Source: Diplocarpon mali (taxonomy: Eukaryota > Ascomycota > Leotiomycetes > Helotiales > Drepanopezizaceae). From it: a DNA stretch of 64,000 bases. Each line of letters opens with the position of its first letter. Within the stretch, counting starts at the first letter, position 1. The notes below the pieces were generated by a model. It was not told the DNA's origin, did no database searches, and saw nothing but the letters and a program-made list of their open reading frames with translations. Location of the stretch: assembly GCA_024741835.1 (NCBI GenBank), contig JAENRP010000074.1:1-64000 (forward strand), written 5' to 3'. Both the position numbers and the translations under genes were made by a program. Positions 48,175-60,500 of the stretch are shown in pieces.

Positions 48175-49017
48175 CGTGGGTGTACGTAGTTTCGAGTTGT
48201 GTCTATGGGGTAGTAGTGAGAGATCGAGTCCTGAATGCCCAGCACGTACAGGAATGTCCAAGGACGTGTAGGAAGCTCTTCCGCTCAAGTCAGGGCGAAA
48301 CGAAAGCCCCAGGTCGGGGTTGATAGCTCTTTATAGATATTTACATTTTCACACCGGCCTCCACCACGTTTCTAGCCCAGCCGAGCATTCCTCCGCCGCA
48401 ACTCCAAGCCCATGATGACAGTCCTCATGCCAGTTGGTGAAGGCGCTCGATTTGCGGCCGGCGCTGGGAGGGCTTGTTTGGCGTTTGTGTCTAGACTTGA
48501 AGCGAGGGAGAGAGAGGGCAGCTTGGTTGGATGACGGCTGCTGGCTCCACGACGTCGGCGCGGCGAGGGGGAAGATGGCCGATGCAAGGGGAGAGTCGTG
48601 CTTTGTCAGCATCCGGGCTCTGTCAACACGTGACGAAGTCTCTGGTGGCGGGGAATCTAGGCCTCATCGATCATCCAGACCGTCTGATGCTCGAGCGACC
48701 GTCATAACCCGCTCGCCCTCCGATACTGCAAAGCGTCTTCAGAGCCCCGTACGCCATGCTCTCCCGGGGCGGACTGTCTAAACCAACTAGAAGTGTGTTT
48801 AATGGTCTGTGGGCCATGGGCCATGGGCGATGGCGAGATTCCCCGGCTCTGCATCTGGACCTGGACCTGGAACGAGCGCGAGAGACGACTTTGCCTCAAC
48901 TGCGCTCGATGGGACGTTCCAAGCCGCATCTTTTTTCAACGACCCGCTTAGTAAGCCGAGGTGACTTCGTCCCCTTCCACCTCCCCACCATCCATCCACC
49001 CACCTCCAACGTGCAAA
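48175..49017. promoter_or_regulatory. Divergent intergenic region between CAP gene and PCH2
   Basis: 843 bp separating two divergently transcribed genes, so it must hold both promoters. I see no TATA box or named binding site that I would defend. Open frames on both strands here are without homology and start inside GC-rich sequence. Confidence 0.5.
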
Positions 49018-50804
49018 ATGGAAGATGCAGCAGCAGCAGCAGCATCCCAAGATCCTGAATCGCTGCCGAGCCAAGTCTCGGCGAAGGGGGAGCTTCTCAG
49101 AGAAGAGTGTGTCCGACTGTCGTCACCTGTCATGCCGCAGCGTCAGCTCGGAACATTGTTCCTCGAGGCACGATTGAAGGACGGCTTCCTGCACCGGGAA
49201 GCCAGTTTCGAGTGCGAGAAGGTATGTGGAATCGCACCCGTCCGAGTCTGAGCGATCGCCGACAGCCTGAGTACGCGAATATCCTACGAGTACAGCTGCT
49301 GTCGGGTGTCAACACATTTGAGCTGTTGGAGGACGTCCTTGGGGATGAACGAGGTGAGCTTTCCCGTTGAGCGTGCATCGACAGTCCTAACGCCCACGCA
49401 CCAGCCGGCCCCTTCAAATTGGGATCGGAGTATGCTCGCGCCAAAGCGATCCTACGATCTCTCAGAGTGGTCGAATATATCGGTCCCGCCATTATCGAGA
49501 CGATCTTCTCGTCCGAGAACGTGAAGCTCCAGATCCAAGTCTTTGAGCTGTACAACTCCCCCTTTTCGCTGGCTAATACAGGCGAAGCCGAAGAAGACTT
49601 GGGGGAGATCTTCCAGATGCCGCACGCCCGGTTTGAAGGAGTTTGGGACGAGTAGGCTGTCTCCCGGCGCGCCCCATTACTGCAACTCACGCTCTCCCAG
49701 GCTCGTATTTGACTCCGAGATCAAGGCCGACTTGATTTGGATGATGACTAACATTCGTATGTCGATACCGCGCAGCAATCAGAGACCGCACACGCTGACT
49801 GTCAACAAGTACGCTTCTCTCAAGCATTCGCAGCCAGCCACCTCCGTCGGAATTTGAACCCTATCATCCTTCTCTACGGCCCACCCGGAACTGGCAAGAC
49901 CAGCCTATGCCAAGGGCTCGCGCAGAAGATCTCGATCCGACTCGGGGCCCAGTACAAATCCACGCGCCTTATCCAGATCAAGACCGCGACCCTGCTCTCC
50001 AAGTATTTCAGCGAAAGCTCGAAGCACGTGGACGAGATATTCACCAAGATCAGCCACATGTGCGAGGAGGACCCGGAGAGGTTCATCTGCGTGGTTATCG
50101 ACGAGGTGGAGTCGATCGCCAGCTCGAGGCAGTTCAGCGCCAAGGAAGGAGAGTCCTTTGATTCGCTCCGCGCGACGAATGCGCTCCTCACCGGCTTGGA
50201 TCGGGCGGCCAAGTTCTCCAATGTGGTGTTCCTCTGCACGTCCAACATGCGCGACGTGCTAGAGCCAGCCTTCCTCGATCGCTGTGGGATCCAGGAGTTG
50301 GTCGGTCCGCCGAGCGTCTCCGCCCAATACGAGATCTTGAGAAGCATCCTCCAGAAACTTATCCAATGCAAGGTCATCGACTCGGACTCGGACTTCCCGC
50401 TCTTCGACGAGGCGGAATACCAAGCCGTCTTCGCCCCGCAGAAACCCGGGCCGAAACTCCTGGGAGTCGTCAAGCTCGTCCGCAACGCGAACTCGAGCTT
50501 GTGTGCGAACATCAGCGGCCGCAGCCTGGCGCAGCTCCCGGAGAAGGCACTGATGAGGTACCTTCGGGACGAGGACTGCGACGTGGATACGGCGCTGCGC
50601 TTCATGGAGAAGGCGATCCTGGATACGCCCCACCAGCAGACGACGAGTGCAGACCCGCTCGGAGAGGTGAGCCAGGGGAAGCGCAGCTGGGACCAATTCT
50701 TGGAGAAGGAGTGCGTTGCGCATGCGCGTGAGATGGTGGAGACTTGCCGAGTTGGCGTAGCAGTCCGCGCGAACGACAGAGATGAGACGGCTGTAGAACT
50801 GTAG
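49018..50804 (+). CDS. PCH2: Pachytene checkpoint AAA+ ATPase Pch2/TRIP13
   Basis: Spliced model: 49018-49221, 49266-49353, 49405-49651, 49701-49756, 49810-50804; four introns of 44-53 nt, all GT-AG; 529 aa, close to yeast Pch2. The ATG at 49018 has context CAAAATGG; no in-frame ATG lies upstream in the exon. The N-terminal substrate domain leads into QAFAASHLRRN, then Walker A GPPGTGKT (222-229), Walker B CVVIDEVES (292-300, D296/E297), sensor-1 N345 in TSNMRD, and arginine-finger region FLDRCG (354-359). The IDEVES form and the SLCQGLAQKISIRL stretch after the P-loop are specific to Pch2/TRIP13 among AAA+ proteins. The family remodels HORMA proteins (Hop1, Mad2), acting on meiotic chromosome axes in the pachytene checkpoint and crossover control. 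RIP needs a sexual cycle, so a retained meiotic gene fits the RIP seen next door. Confidence 0.93.
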
Positions 50805-51604
50805 GGGGAGGGGGGGTTATCGAGGGCGTTGGGGGGTGCTGCCTAGTGGAGCTTCATCTGTGATACCCATTTGCTTACGGGGAGCTGGAGTTTGGACGTG
50901 GAGGAAGTACTGCGCTTCGTACAGGAGGAAAAGCATGGCTGTCTGTCGAGGGATCCCGTTCTAGCTTGGCTTTGCATTCACGATCGTACATGTAGACTTG
51001 CAGCGTGACTTGCCGAGCGAACTAGCCGAGCCGAGCACTGATCAAATAAATCACAGATATACCCTTGAAACATATGGGTGTGATATCTACTTGTAACACA
51101 AACCCCATACCTATCAAGCAAACCACCCACCACCGCTCTTAGAGACCACATTCCCCAATGATACAACACATCATATCGAATCACACCCCTAACTTATAAA
51201 CTCCCCACCCAGACACGCCTTGCACCTGTATACCCATTGCCCAACCCTGACACCCCGTCAGACCGTGCCTCGTGAGCTTTCCACCAATGTCAAGGTCCAC
51301 CTGTACTTCTCATCCAAGGCTCTTGGGCTTGGGGACTATTTTGATCTCTCGCTCTATCTCTGCTCTATCTCTAATTCATGTTGGTTCGTGCGGCAGGGCG
51401 AGGTTTGTATCGAGGGTTGGGGTTGGGTTCCTCTCTCGCGCCCTGTGGATGGTGTAGGGGGTGTGTGGGAAGATACTCCGCACGGCTGGAGATGAATCTC
51501 ACGGGGCTCGGGGCTCAGCTTCCCATCCCGGGCCGGGGCTCGGCTCGGCTCGGCTCGGCTTGGATCAGGCCAGCATGGGAGAGTGCTGAGGCGGGGCCGA
51601 GGCT

Positions 51605-51638
51605 GTGGTTGTGGTTGTGGTTGTGGTTGTGGTTGTGT
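51605..51638. repeat. GTTGTG hexanucleotide microsatellite
   Basis: About six units of (GTGGTT) in 34 bp, directly upstream of the 12-bp minisatellite. It is preceded at 51536-51561 by about five GCTCG pentamers. Confidence 0.9.
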
Positions 51639-51689
51639 CATTTGTTGTGTTTGATGTAGGTGGTGTTTGTACATGTTGGGTTTATATGC

Positions 51690-51820
51690 TGTGTTTATAT
51701 GTTATGTCATATGTTATGTTATATGTTATGTTATATGTTATGTTATATGTTATGTTATATGTTATGTTATATGTTATGTTATATGTTATGTTATATGTTA
51801 TGTTATATGTTATGTTATAT
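51690..51820. repeat. 12-bp minisatellite, unit ATATGTTATGTT
   Basis: About nine near-perfect units from about 51709 to 51820, with degenerate units just upstream (TTTATATGCTG, TTTATATGTTATG). Because 12 is divisible by 3, open frames run through it (VMLY repeats), which is not evidence of coding. The unit is AT-rich inside GC-rich flanks. Confidence 0.93.
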
Positions 51821-52883
51821 TTCTACTACCCAGACGCCGGGATAGGGACAGGGACAAGAATCAGAACAAGCCGTTTCTCCGTCCCAAAAACGAAGAGGAA
51901 AGGGAGGGGCAGGCCAGAGGGGCGCCGGCTGTGCGTGGGTGAGGACGGGGTGTGTGCGGAGGTGTGGTCGGTACGGCATGCTTCGTGCCACGCCCGCGCA
52001 TCGCTGGGTGCAGTCGCGTGATTTCGAGATCACGTTGCACGGCTGGGGTCTCGCTGACGGGAGCTGCTGCCTCTGCCGCTGAGTGTTTGGCCGGGTGGGT
52101 GGTCGCTGGGTGAAGATATCGGCGTAGGTGTTGGATGGGAGTTGGGCTGGGCTGGGTTGGGTTGGGTTCAGCTGTTGACTGCTGACTGACGACTAATTGA
52201 CCAAGGTATCGACTACATGACTGCTGGGTTGGCCTCCTGTTTCTCCGCGGGCCCTACGGAGGGCAGTACAGCCGGATAGGACAGTGTAGGAGTCGAGCAC
52301 CGTATTGCGAACAGGAAACCCGGGTTCGGACGGGCAGCTTGGGCGTGTGTCTTGGTTTGTGACATGGGTAGGTCGGCAGGTGAAAGAAAGGGAGGTATAG
52401 GACTCTGGTGGGTGCCTAGCTATGGATGTAGGTATGTGATACCAGACAAGACAGAAAAGACCCGTCAAGACCAGACCCGACCACCCCGGAGAGAGCCACG
52501 GCATCCCACCAGTACCTCACGTCACGCCTCGTCAAGCCCAGGTGCCGTGGTCGAGCGTGGCTGTCGACCGAAGAGATGGCGTGACACCAGGCGCGAGCGA
52601 GAGCAAGAAGGAGGTTGGGGAGAAATGGAGGGATTCTGAAGGAGCACCTGGGAGCCAGTCAGCGGGTGCAGATGCAGAACGTGCTGCTCGACGGGGGCGG
52701 TTGGGGGGATGGCGAATGTGATATGAGATGATTCGATCGGGAAGAATGAGGGCGTAGGGCACATGTGAAACTTATGGGACATTCCAGGATGTGAGGTGAG
52801 ATGTGTACGAAGGTGGGCTGAGGCGAGTTGGGGATTTCCCCTCGGTGGGATGAGCAGATTGGTTGGTAAAGGGGTATCTCCTT

Positions 52884-52943
52884 GCCTCGCTTCACCTCGC
52901 TTCACCTCGCTTCGCCTCGCTTCGCCTCGCTTCGCCTCGCTAC
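52884..52943. repeat. 10-bp tandem repeat, unit CCTCGCTTCR
   Basis: About six units. The first two or three end in CA and the last three in CG, so the array falls into two sub-blocks differing by one A/G position. Confidence 0.9.
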
Positions 52944-55300
52944 ATGACCAAGGCATTCATCGACCGAGCTATGTCCTGACCAAGCTATGTATCTACCGAG
53001 CCAAGATATCCACTCCGCCATATCTCGTCCGAGCCAAAACACACTCCCGTACACGACAACCCCAAGCTGGCTGCGGCAACAGTCGGCTCAACGGCTCAGC
53101 GCCTGTGCCTCATCTCACGCAGCACCTCGGAGCCACTCCCGCGTTTCTGGATCTCGGGACCGCCTGCTTTGTCGATCTGCACAGCACGTCGCCGGGCTCG
53201 GTTCCCTGCACTCCCACGCGCCTGGGTCGCCGAGTCGAGAGGAGAAGAAAGAGAAGAAGACGGGCCAGTCGGGCGCGCACGCGCTCGTGGGGCTGCTGTG
53301 AGTGGGTACGGCGCCTAGGAGGAGTATTTCGATTTGGAATCTTGTCATCATCGTCGCCATCATTGTTCTTTGTATGTGTCTGGATTATGATTGCTATTGT
53401 CATCTCGAGTACGACGTAGAGTGGATGTAAAAGACTCACCACCGAATATCTACCGGTCTACCGGGGGGGGGGATATATACTTTGGGGAATCGAATCAGAG
53501 TACTAGAATCTGGATGGGAGAGAAATGATCGATCGTGCTCGCAATATATGTGGATATTAGTGCTTACATGCATATATGTATGTATATACGTTTATAAGTG
53601 TATAAGTTTATGTATATATATATATATATATAACAAGATATAGATCCACAAATATTGCAAGCGTCAATAACTTCACTAAATATCAAGGTTCTGAAGCGTT
53701 CGGCTAGCTTGCTCTCGCCTCGCTGCCATCTACAAAGTATTCTGAGCCGGTGGAGTCGTTGCTTTCCGGTGGATTCCTGCCCTGGTTATGTTCCACCAGA
53801 CTCGGGATTGAGAGAAACCATCGGGACGAGGTGGATCCGGTATGGTACATGATGTTCTGTGGGAAGTACTACGTACAGGCGCAGATCTGAGGGGATGATG
53901 ATCGCTGCGGGAGTTATGCCTCGTGGGTTGCTGAGCTTGGCTGCCAAGGTCTGTGGCTGGTATGTTTTGGCCTGCTTGTGGCTCGTTTTTTCCTCCCATG
54001 TACAGGTAATCGAGTTGTGGATAGTGATCTTGGGTGAAGAGAACGTGAGAGCTCGATCCACTTGTTGCTGCTTCTGGTATATCACATCGCAGTGCATGTG
54101 GTGAATGTGTATAATATATATATATATATAAATATATATATACACACACAAAGTGTCTACAGCCGTACCTGCCTGGCTAAATTGGGTTTTACCATGGCAT
54201 GTAAAATATGTTGGCTACCCTCAGGCACCACTCCCGCGGTCCCATTCCTCGCCTTTGCTTACCGAGCCCATCAAAACAAAGGCCCCGGCAGAGCAGCACT
54301 GCAGTACCTTGTCCACCCCACACAGAACCCAAGGTATGATTCCCTCGGAAACCTTCCCGCTTGGCCTTTCCGTGCTGCATGGTATCGTAGAAAAGATGCC
54401 GGATCCTCCCGATCTGCCTGGGGGGTGTTCTGATATTCGCGCTTCATGTGGCTGCTGCTTCGCATGCTGGCTTTACTGCGAGCTCTGTTCCCCTCCTGGT
54501 GTGCATCCCCCAGGTATGAGTGGACAGCGCTCTTACTTGCACTCGCCAGGACAATTGCAACTAGCAAGCAATCTACCAGCCGTATCGGCCGTTCAGTCCG
54601 GGCCACCTATCATGTCGAGGCGGCAAGAGAAGGAAAAGGCCGGCTGCTCCAGCCGTGGACATCAATCGACGACGTCGGACGAGGAAGAGAGTGAAGAACG
54701 AGCAGGGGAAGGATTCGGGCCCAGCATCAGATTGAATGCGGGTAGTTCTGTTCGAAGCTCAGGTATCAAAAAGTAATCCGCTCTGTCACGGACGCTTGGG
54801 CCACGACACATCGGTGATCCCTCGCATCGCGAGGGGGAGAGATAACCCTGCATTGTGTTGCATCGCATCGCAGCCTAGTTGCTGTGTCTGGGTCTGGGTC
54901 TGGGTCTGACGTGCGAGAAGAATACTATGTACAAGTACAGTCATGGAACTCAACTCAAAGCAAAACCTTCTCTACCGAACGGTGAGTTGCCAATGACCCG
55001 TCGACGACGACGGCATCGGTGCAGCGACTCGGAGCGTATAGCTGCCCGCTGCCCAATGTTGTGGTCACCTTGTTCTGTCCAAGTATCGATCCGCACCCTA
55101 ATCCGAACCCTCGTCCTAATCAGGGAAATCCAACGACCGACCTCTCCATCTCCCTCTACATCTACGTGGAACCCTTTTCGTTTGGCAGCCCCTTCAACCC
55201 TTCGTCTGCAGCCGGGCAAGCACAGCATTACTTCCTCCTGCCCCACGGGCCTCTCTCTTCCAAGACTTCTCTTCCATCTCCACATCTCGTCTCTCACCAC

Positions 55301-55478
55301 CCCCTCTCTCCCCCCCCGTGTACCACGCAGTTGACCACAACCATCGTCGCCCCCATCATCAGCCCACGCCTGTCCCGGCGCTCACCTCGTGAAAAAAAGC
55401 CCCTCCGTGTGGCCGGACAGACCAAGTCTATGATCGCGCAACTTCCACCTCTCGTCGCAATCTCTCCTCTTCTCCCCT
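55301..55478 (+). promoter_or_regulatory. Three CCCCT (STRE-like) pentamers upstream of the trehalose gene
   Basis: CCCCT occurs at 55301-55305, 55400-55404 and 55474-55478, between 44 and 221 bp before the ATG at 55522. In yeast this pentamer is the stress response element bound by Msn2/4, and trehalose synthase genes are known targets. The region is generally C-rich, so chance occurrence is likely enough to keep this tentative. Confidence 0.3.
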
Positions 55479-55521
55479 TCATCCTGCAAGCTGGGCTGGA
55501 AGAGCCGCGCAAGCTCTTACG

Positions 55522-58500
55522 ATGACTGTCTTTGTGGTATCGCTGTAAGTGCATCCTGTCTTCTTTACACCTCTCCTTACCAGGCTTCGTCTGCAGACGC
55601 TTTGGTTCGCTGCGCTGGCTTCAGCTCTTGGGGATGAAGACAACAGCTGGCCCCCCAGCCTCTGCCGGGAGGAGCTCTGAGATAGCTCCCCACTATTTTC
55701 TTCCCATGATGCTTGGAGCAGACTCCTAACCTGTCCTCGCCAGCTTCCTCCCCAATACCATCACCTTCGCCCTCCCGACCAGTCCCCCGCGCGGTCGTCC
55801 CCCGCCTCCAAGACGCACGGCGACCCGCATCGATACCTCGGGCAAGCCGAGCCTCTTCGGCCAACAGCGAGACCTCACCCCGCCGCAGACCCCGATTGTG
55901 GACGCCGACGACGATGGCTTCTTCGCCCCCAACGAGAACGCCGAGTTGCGGGGCCACTTCCCCAAGCAGGACAACCCTCGCTCGTTGATCTCTCCCAGCG
56001 ATCCACATTCTCCCGCCTGGGGTTCCGGGCGGCTCTTCAACCAGCCCCGATCGAGAGCCAGCTCTCCGCCGCCTGCAGATATCCTGAAGCACAACAAGAC
56101 CGTCCAGAAGGCGAAGATCCTGGGGCGCGCAGGTGTGAGGCAGCCACAGTTGAGCCGGAGCGACAGTCATGATCGAGTCTTTGCCCACGCCGATTGGACC
56201 GTGGTACCCGCAGACCAGGGCAATGGCGGGCTCCGGAATGCCGTCCAGGCGGCGGTGCGGAATGGCAAGCTGCACGACAAGATCTGGGTGGGGACTCTGG
56301 GGATGCCGACCGACGCCCTCGAGGAGACTCAGCAGAAGCAGGATATCGAGGATCGGCTGGCCACCGAATACGACTCTCTCACGGTCTTCTGCAAGGACAG
56401 CGATTTTGATGGGCACTACACGCACTACTGCAAGCAAATCCTCTGGCCCGTGTTCCACTACCAGATCCCCGACAACCCAAAGAGCAAAGCCTACGAGGAC
56501 CACTCGTGGATCTACTACGTCGCCGTCAACCAAGCCTTTGCGGACAAGATCGTCAAGAACTGGAAGCGTGGGGATATCATCTGGGTACACGACTACCACC
56601 TTCTCTTGGTGCCGTCGATGGTACGCAAGAAGCTCCCAGACGCCAAGATTGGATTCTTCCTCCATGTCGCCTTCCCCTCGTCCGAGGTGTTCCGATGCTT
56701 GGCCGTACGAAAAGAGCTGCTGGAAGGCATGCTCGGGGCGAACCTCATCGGCTTCCAAATCCACGAGTACGCACGCCACTTCCTGCAGACCTGCAGCCGG
56801 CTCCTCTGCGTCGAGGCTACGAATGATGGCGTCCAGCTCGAGGATCGCTTTGTCGACGTGATCAACCTCGCCATCGGCATCGACCCCGTTGCACTGGACA
56901 TGAACCGGGCCGATCCGGACGTCGCCGAGTGGCTCCGCACCATGCAAGACCGGTACCGCGGCAAGAAGTTGATTGTCGCCCGGGACAAGCTGGACCACGT
57001 GCGAGGTGTTCGGCAGAAGCTGCTGGCGTACGAGTTGTTCCTGAACAAGTACCCGGAATGGAGAGACCACGTCGTGATGATCCAGGTCGCGACGTCGACT
57101 ACCGAGCAGGCCGAGCTGGACGCCACCGTCTCGGATATCGTCACGAGAGTCAACTCTTCGTGGGCCAATCTCGCCTATCAGCCGCTGGTCTACCTCAAGC
57201 AAGACATCAGCTATCCGCAGTACCTGGCCCTCCTCACCGTGGCCGACGCCCTGATGATTGCTAGTCAGCGTGAGGGGATGAACCTGACGTGCCACGAGTA
57301 CCTCTTCTGCCAAGACGGGAAGTTCAAGGGCCACAACAAGAACGGGTCTCTGATCCTGAGCGAGTTCACCGGTAGCGCGTCGGTCTTTGGTGGCAACGAG
57401 CTCTCCGTCAATCCTTGGGACTACCGCCAATGCGCCGATGCCATCAAGCAGGCTCTGGAGATGGGCGACGAGGAGAAGAAGACCCGATGGGATAAGTTGT
57501 ATACGGCCATCATGCACCACACCGCTGAGCACTGGTTTACCGCTTTCCTCACACGACTCGACAAGGTCTACGATGAGCAGCACCGCCGCGATACGACCTC
57601 GGTTCCTCGGCTGTCTATCAACCACTTGGGTCGCCAGTACCAGGCCTCGGAACGAAGACTATTCGTCTTGGATTACGAGGGGACTCTTGCCTCGTGGGGA
57701 TCTCCCAACGACATCATACTCACGAGTCCCCAGCGAACTCTTGATGTCTTGAACGACATCCTCCAAGACGAACGAAACACCGTCTACGTCATGTCCGGTC
57801 GCCAACCCGAAGAACTGGACCGGCTCTTCAAGCGGGTCCACAACCTCGGGCTCATTGCCGAGAACGGCTGTTTCCTCAAGGAGTTTGGGACCTCGAGGTG
57901 GATCGAGATGGCGGACCCCGAAAAGATGCGGGCATGGAAGGAGTCTGTCGAGGGTATCATGCAGTATTACCACGAACGCACGCCTGGCTCCTCGATCGAG
58001 ACGAGGCACTGCAGTCTCATCTTCCACTACAAGAACTGTGAGGACCAAGAGACTGCCAGCCGTCAGGCCGGCGACTGCGCTAGCCATATCAACGATGCGT
58101 GTGAGGAGCAGCGAGTCCGCGCTGTCCCTGCTGAAGGTATGATCCCCTCCACATTCCACTATACTCTCGAACTGATCAGAATCTAGGTGCTGTCATCGTC
58201 GAGCCAATCGACTGGTCCAAGGGCACAGCAGCCATGCATATCTTCGCCGGCCTCAAGAAAGCCATGCTGCCCAACCTCGGCCACGACTCCCCGGTCGACT
58301 TCCTCATGGTCGCGGGCGATGGCCGTGATGATGAAGTCATCTTCCGCTGGGCCAACGAGCTCGGTAGAGACGAGACTGTCAAGAATGTCACGACTGTTAG
58401 CCTGGGAAGTCGGAATACCGAGGCTGGGTGCACGCTTACCCAGGGAGTTACTGGTACGTCTCAACCCTCTGTCACCTGCCACCCACTCCCATGTAAAGTT

Positions 58501-58571
58501 CTATGGGCACTGGCTGACTGGGCTTGGCAGGTGTCCTCACAGTTCTGCAGAAGCTCGCGACGATTGCTTAG
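55522..58571 (+). CDS. Trehalose-6-phosphate synthase complex subunit, TPS3/TSL1-like (GT20 plus HAD domains)
   Basis: Spliced model: 55522-55544, 55744-58136, 58187-58453, 58531-58571; introns 199, 50 and 77 nt; 907 aa. The tiny first exon encodes MTVFVVS and joins to FLPNTITF, the usual start of the family. A disordered Pro/Ser linker reaches about residue 130. The GT20 domain covers about 150-620 (WVHDYHLLLVPS at 288-299) and the HAD phosphatase domain about 645-900 (LDYEGTLA with D651/E653; GDGRDDE at 849-855). Several catalytic positions are changed: the Arg/Lys pair of active synthases (DRLxxxKG) is DKLDHVRG (K423, R428), RDGMNL is REGMNL (E518), and the phosphatase DxDxT is DYEGT. That pattern fits a regulatory or scaffold subunit of the trehalose synthase complex rather than Tps1 or Tps2. 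Cytosolic; stress-protectant synthesis. Confidence 0.9.
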
Positions 58572-60146
58572 CGGGTACTTGGTGTTTCCAAGGTCCCTTG
58601 CGAGCTCTTGGCTTTGTTTACGGGTGATTGATAGGTCTTGATTTTTGCACGATGTCAGGGAGTGGATGGGAGCGAGCGAGCGAGCACATGAGCGATAGCA
58701 TAGCCAGGGCGTATGATGGATTTATTGGACGCGGAACTGGTACCGTATGGATTCGTGGGTGGGGGAGAGAGCCAGCAGATTTTGTGGGGATTAGGAGAGG
58801 GGATCTGTATTTTATGATTGTGAGGGGATGGGAAATGATAATCTTATGAACATGGTAGTCGTAGGGTGACAAGACGAGGGGTGAGGGAATGAAGAATCTC
58901 CATTCTAATGCTCTAATGACCATCTCTGCTGCCATTCACCTCTTGTTTGGGCCATAGACGGCCCGCGCACCTATCTCGTGAACGTGCAGATGGTATGAAC
59001 TAATGATTAGAGAGACGATTTCCACGTCTGGCTATGGCACTCGTGGGTCATCTACTGACCCGAGGAGGGTTGATAGTGATCGTAAGTGATCGTGATGCAG
59101 ATAGTGGTGTTTTATATCATGCGTACTAGGTAACCTGTCAGCCCAGCCCAGCCACTACTCTATGGCTCTACGTACCTCCTTTGCTCCATAGAAATAGAGC
59201 CTTGAATCTACACATGTACATCTTCCTGATCCTAGGAGCCAGTGGCTGCTGCATGGTTTGAAGGGACGGAGATGCGGATGGGGATGGGCATGGGGATGTT
59301 GCGGAGGTACCAGGGGAAACCTTTCATGCCGCCCACACTGCGCACGGCTGTACAGAAGAGGAAAAGACCTGGACGTATCTTACCGGACTCAAAACGGGCA
59401 GATGATATTGCTATCGCTTTCATCTCTATGGTACTTCCGCTCTAGCGCACTAGCGGAAAGCTCTCTATATAGATCTACTTCCTATGATATGGTTGAGGGC
59501 CGAACGATGAAAGACAAGGTCCGGGAGTTGGGTCTGAGTTAGTTGTCTCCTGCGTGTAGTTTCTTAATATGATTGTGTTGTGAGGTTTGATCGGTTCGAC
59601 CAGAGTAGCCTTGGGTAGAGGGCGTGTAGCTACTTGCGAGGTACTGCAAGGACTGGAGTCGGCGAAGAAAGGGATAAGGAGTCTGCGAGTATTCACTAGG
59701 TAGGTGAGTAGGCAGGTAAGGAGGCTCTTACCTACTGGGCAAAGTGTAGTTCAAGCTACGTAGGTGCCTGGCATCTCATGTAAACTTGTGCTTAAACGCT
59801 TCTGCAATGAATTGATTCGGACGACTGACTCTAGCTCGGCTTGTCTGCAATCATCCGCTCGGCAGAGTCATCTACCTAGATTAGACATACGTACTTATTG
59901 ATAACTCGCTCTTTGCATCATCGTCGCCAACGGTAAGGTAGGGAGCGCCAGGATGTTGGTGAGGGCGATATCCTGCCAGCCTCGAGAGGTCTCCGTACGT
60001 CCGCCAAAGCCCAGCCCAGCCCGACGTCATCGTGCACCGCCACACCAGCCCGTCAAGAGTCCCCCTTCTCCCTCTCGCCGCTCTTCTCACCACCCACAAT
60101 CCCCCACGACCTCGAGCCGACCCGACTCCCTCTCACGATCGCCACG
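58572..60146. other. Intergenic region, 1.6 kb, no gene seen
   Basis: Both strands carry only short frames without domain or codon-use support. The proximal part is the 3' end of the trehalose gene and the distal few hundred bases must hold the CSC1-like promoter. A GCGA tract lies at 58670-58684. No tRNA-like cloverleaf was recognised by eye. Confidence 0.6.
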
Positions 60147-60445
60147 ATGGACGGGCTCGCGGCGACCAAGGACTGCCCCAAGTACGACCCGACGGACCCG
60201 GCCAACGGGCAGAAGCAGATCTACGTCCAGCTCGTGCTGTCGCTGGCGCTGGGCGCGAGCGCGTTCCTGGGCTTCTGCTTCCTGCGCCCGCGCTGGGGGG
60301 GTCTGTACGCCGCGCGGAAGAGGAGGCGCGGGGATGGAGCGCTGCCTGAGTTGCCGGATGGCTGGTTTGAGTGGATGCGGGTGCTGTACGGGGTTGAGGA
60401 GGCGACGGTGCTGGAGAGTGCTGGGTTGGACGCTTTTGTGGTGGG

Positions 60446-60500
<55 letters not shown>

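Larger units (their letters stand above)
50805..55521. other. 4.7-kb region without a recognisable gene, rich in tandem repeats
   Basis: Between PCH2 and the trehalose gene no reading frame shows a domain, a convincing ATG start or splice-linked continuation. Composition is GC-rich and fairly unique except for repeat tracts: GCTCG units at 51536-51561, GTTGTG units at 51605-51638, a 12-bp unit at about 51690-51820, a 10-bp unit at 52884-52943, a G-run near 53463-53473, and TA tracts near 53611-53632 and 54116-54142. The last 500 bp should hold the promoter of the trehalose gene. A non-coding RNA or a rapidly diverging short gene cannot be excluded. Confidence 0.55.

Noticed and set aside
51605..52021. 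Open frames through the 12-bp minisatellite giving VMLY repeats
   Set aside because: A unit length divisible by three gives stop-free frames without coding function; three frames are open at once.
52796..53419. Plus-strand open frame running through the 10-bp tandem repeat
   Set aside because: The repeat keeps the frame open; there is no ATG start at its beginning and no recognisable domain.
54153..54776. Plus-strand open frame of about 207 codons between PCH2 and the trehalose gene
   Set aside because: It begins with GTG rather than ATG, has no domain, and its Cys/Pro/Ser-rich composition fits non-coding GC-rich DNA.
55577..57625. Long open frame (682 codons) on the minus strand opposite the trehalose gene
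   Set aside because: It is an antisense shadow caused by the codon bias and GC content of the real gene; the plus strand has clear GT20/HAD motifs and correct splice joins.
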